Below are positions 63,156-64,000 of a stretch of DNA of 64,000 nt, one piece after another. The position numbers and the translations under genes were made by a program. Location: NCBI GenBank assembly GCA_038131165.1, contig JAYPOZ010000006.1:1-64000 (forward strand), in the 5' to 3' direction. This stretch comes from UBA6544 sp038131165. GTDB lineage: Bacteria > Pseudomonadota > Alphaproteobacteria > UBA8366. Each line of letters opens with the position of its first letter. Position 1 is the first letter of the stretch. The notes below the pieces were generated by a model, which made no database searches, was not told where the DNA came from, and saw nothing but the letters and a program-made list of their open reading frames with translations.

Positions 63156-63233
63156 TGGGGTGGCTGATGGGAATTGAACCCACGACCCCTAGATCCACAA
63201 TCTAGTGCTCTAACCAACTGAGCTACAGCCACC
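63156..63233 (-). tRNA. tRNA-His (anticodon GTG)
   Basis: 78 bases including the His-specific extra G-1 (63233) opposite C73 and encoded CCA. The acceptor GTGGCTG pairs with CAGCCAC; the anticodon stem CTAGA/TCTAG encloses TTGTGGA; the T-arm is GTGGGTTCAATTCCCAT. Confidence 0.97.
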
Positions 63234-63248
63234 ACAAATCAGGCCGCC

Positions 63249-63277
63249 TCTTTAGTCCCGGCGGCGCGTGCCGTCAA
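63249..63277 (-). promoter_or_regulatory. Putative promoter of tRNA-His
   Basis: Minus-strand TTGACG (63272-63277), 17 bases, TAAAGA (63249-63254), ~16 bases before the tRNA. Confidence 0.55.
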
Positions 63278-63364
63278 GCACGGGACTTCGAAATTGCCTT
63301 TCGCATATGCCGTCCGTCGGGCATAAGTTCTCAAAACCACATGCGGGGATAAAGGGGCCTAACA

Positions 63365-64000
63365 ATGCAGCTTGCAAAAAATTTAGAACGCCTTGGAACC
63401 GAGACCGCTTTCGAAGTTCTCGCACGCGCCGCAGCGTTGGAACGCGACGGCAAGGAAATCATTAATCTCGGTATTGGTCAGCCCGACTTTAAGACCCCGG
63501 AGCATATCGTCGAAGCCGCGATAAAAGCCCTCAGAGACGGCCATCACGGATACACGCCGGCCAACGGCATCTTGGAATTGCGGGAGGCTGTCGCCGCCGA
63601 CCTGCACAAACGCCACGGCGTCGATGTCGACCCGGAATGCGTCGTCGTCGTCCCCGGCGGCAAAGTGACGATGTTCTTCGCGATTCTCATGTTCGGCGAA
63701 GCCGGTGCGGAGATCATGTATCCCGACCCAGGATTTCCGATTTACAAATCGGTGATCGAATATTCGGGCGCCAAAGCCGTCCCCATCCGGCTACGCGAAG
63801 AGAACGAATATGCCTTCAGCGCTGAAGAAGTCCTCGCCGGTATTACGCCCAAAACCCGCCTCATCATAATCAACAGCCCTGCTAATCCAACCGGCGGTGC
63901 CACGCCCAAGTCCGAAATGGACAAACTCGTGGAAGGCTTGCAGGCCCATCCTGACGTGATGGTTTTGTCGGACGAAATCTATAGTCAGATGCTCTACGGC
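63365..64000 (+). CDS. Class I/II PLP-dependent aminotransferase, 5' part
   Basis: Only the first 212 residues are in the window; the gene runs off the end. It has fold type I features: LGIGQPDFKTPEHIVEAAIK (~residues 35-54), GYTPANGILELREAVA (substrate/PLP region), PDPGFPIYKSVIEYSGAKAV, NSPANPTGGATPKSEMD and LSDEIYSQMLYG. The PLP Lys lies beyond the edge. Aspartate/aromatic or AspC-like activity is typical but not settled. Confidence 0.9.
   Translation, partial: MQLAKNLERLGTETAFEVLARAAALERDGKEIINLGIGQPDFKTPEHIVEAAIKALRDGHHGYTPANGILELREAVAADLHKRHGVDVDPECVVVVPGGKVTMFFAILMFGEAGAEIMYPDPGFPIYKSVIEYSGAKAVPIRLREENEYAFSAEEVLAGITPKTRLIIINSPANPTGGATPKSEMDKLVEGLQAHPDVMVLSDEIYSQMLYG

Overview
This 64-kb window looks like a draft-genome scaffold from an alphaproteobacterium, probably a Rhodospirillales-type lineage. 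The evidence is a complete nuoABCDEFGHIJKLMN operon followed by birA-coaX-rnj-mce-DUF1467, a short prolyl-tRNA synthetase without a large editing insertion, a CheZ-like phosphatase, small DUF1467 and DUF599 membrane proteins, and moderately high GC. Two 10-N runs (6818-6827 in dnaE and 36476-36485 in an uncharacterised gene) are scaffold joins. I see no phage, insertion sequence, CRISPR array or rRNA. Most of the window is chromosomal core on the minus strand.

Layout. 1-4.2 kb: rpsB-tsf-pyrH-frr-uppS-cdsA (translation and envelope start-up), driven by a clear TTGCAA-N17-TATACC promoter. 4.4-7.8 kb: dnaE. 8.0-10.4 kb: a plus-strand pair (MmgE/PrpD, greB) and a VOC protein lying between dnaE and lolD. 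10.4-13.7 kb: proS-lolC/E-lolD. 13.8-17.6 kb: a small secreted protein, an NCS2 purine permease and a ThDP enzyme, apparently inserted between proS and DUF1467. 17.7-35.7 kb: one long minus-strand block with all 14 complex I genes, then birA, coaX, rnj, mce and DUF1467. 35.9-44.2 kb: tRNA-Asp, tRNA-Val and tRNA-Leu around the proteostasis set tig-clpP-clpX-lon-hupB.

44.3-48.3 kb: a translationally coupled DUF599/nnr/malonyl-CoA decarboxylase operon. 48.4-51.9 kb: plus-strand genes including a secreted nuclease-like protein and a queuosine cluster queA-queF-queG. 51.8-54.5 kb: a FabF-type ketosynthase, a specialised acyl carrier protein and an LpxD acyltransferase, plausibly an accessory lipid A acylation module. 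54.6-63 kb: an accessory stretch with an orphan CheZ, SDR, LLM oxidoreductase, enolase-superfamily enzyme, GST, TPR protein and several small secreted proteins. The window ends with tRNA-His and the start of a class I/II aminotransferase.

The most unusual signals are regulatory or small-scale: phased A-tracts upstream of the hupB promoter, a copy of the 16S rRNA tail (anti-Shine-Dalgarno) just before the clpX start codon, a sigma32-like promoter before lon, the FabF-ACP-LpxD trio with an E-S-L phosphopantetheine site, and two very short exported proteins (55 and 47 residues). I did not find an obvious complete, undescribed multi-gene system.
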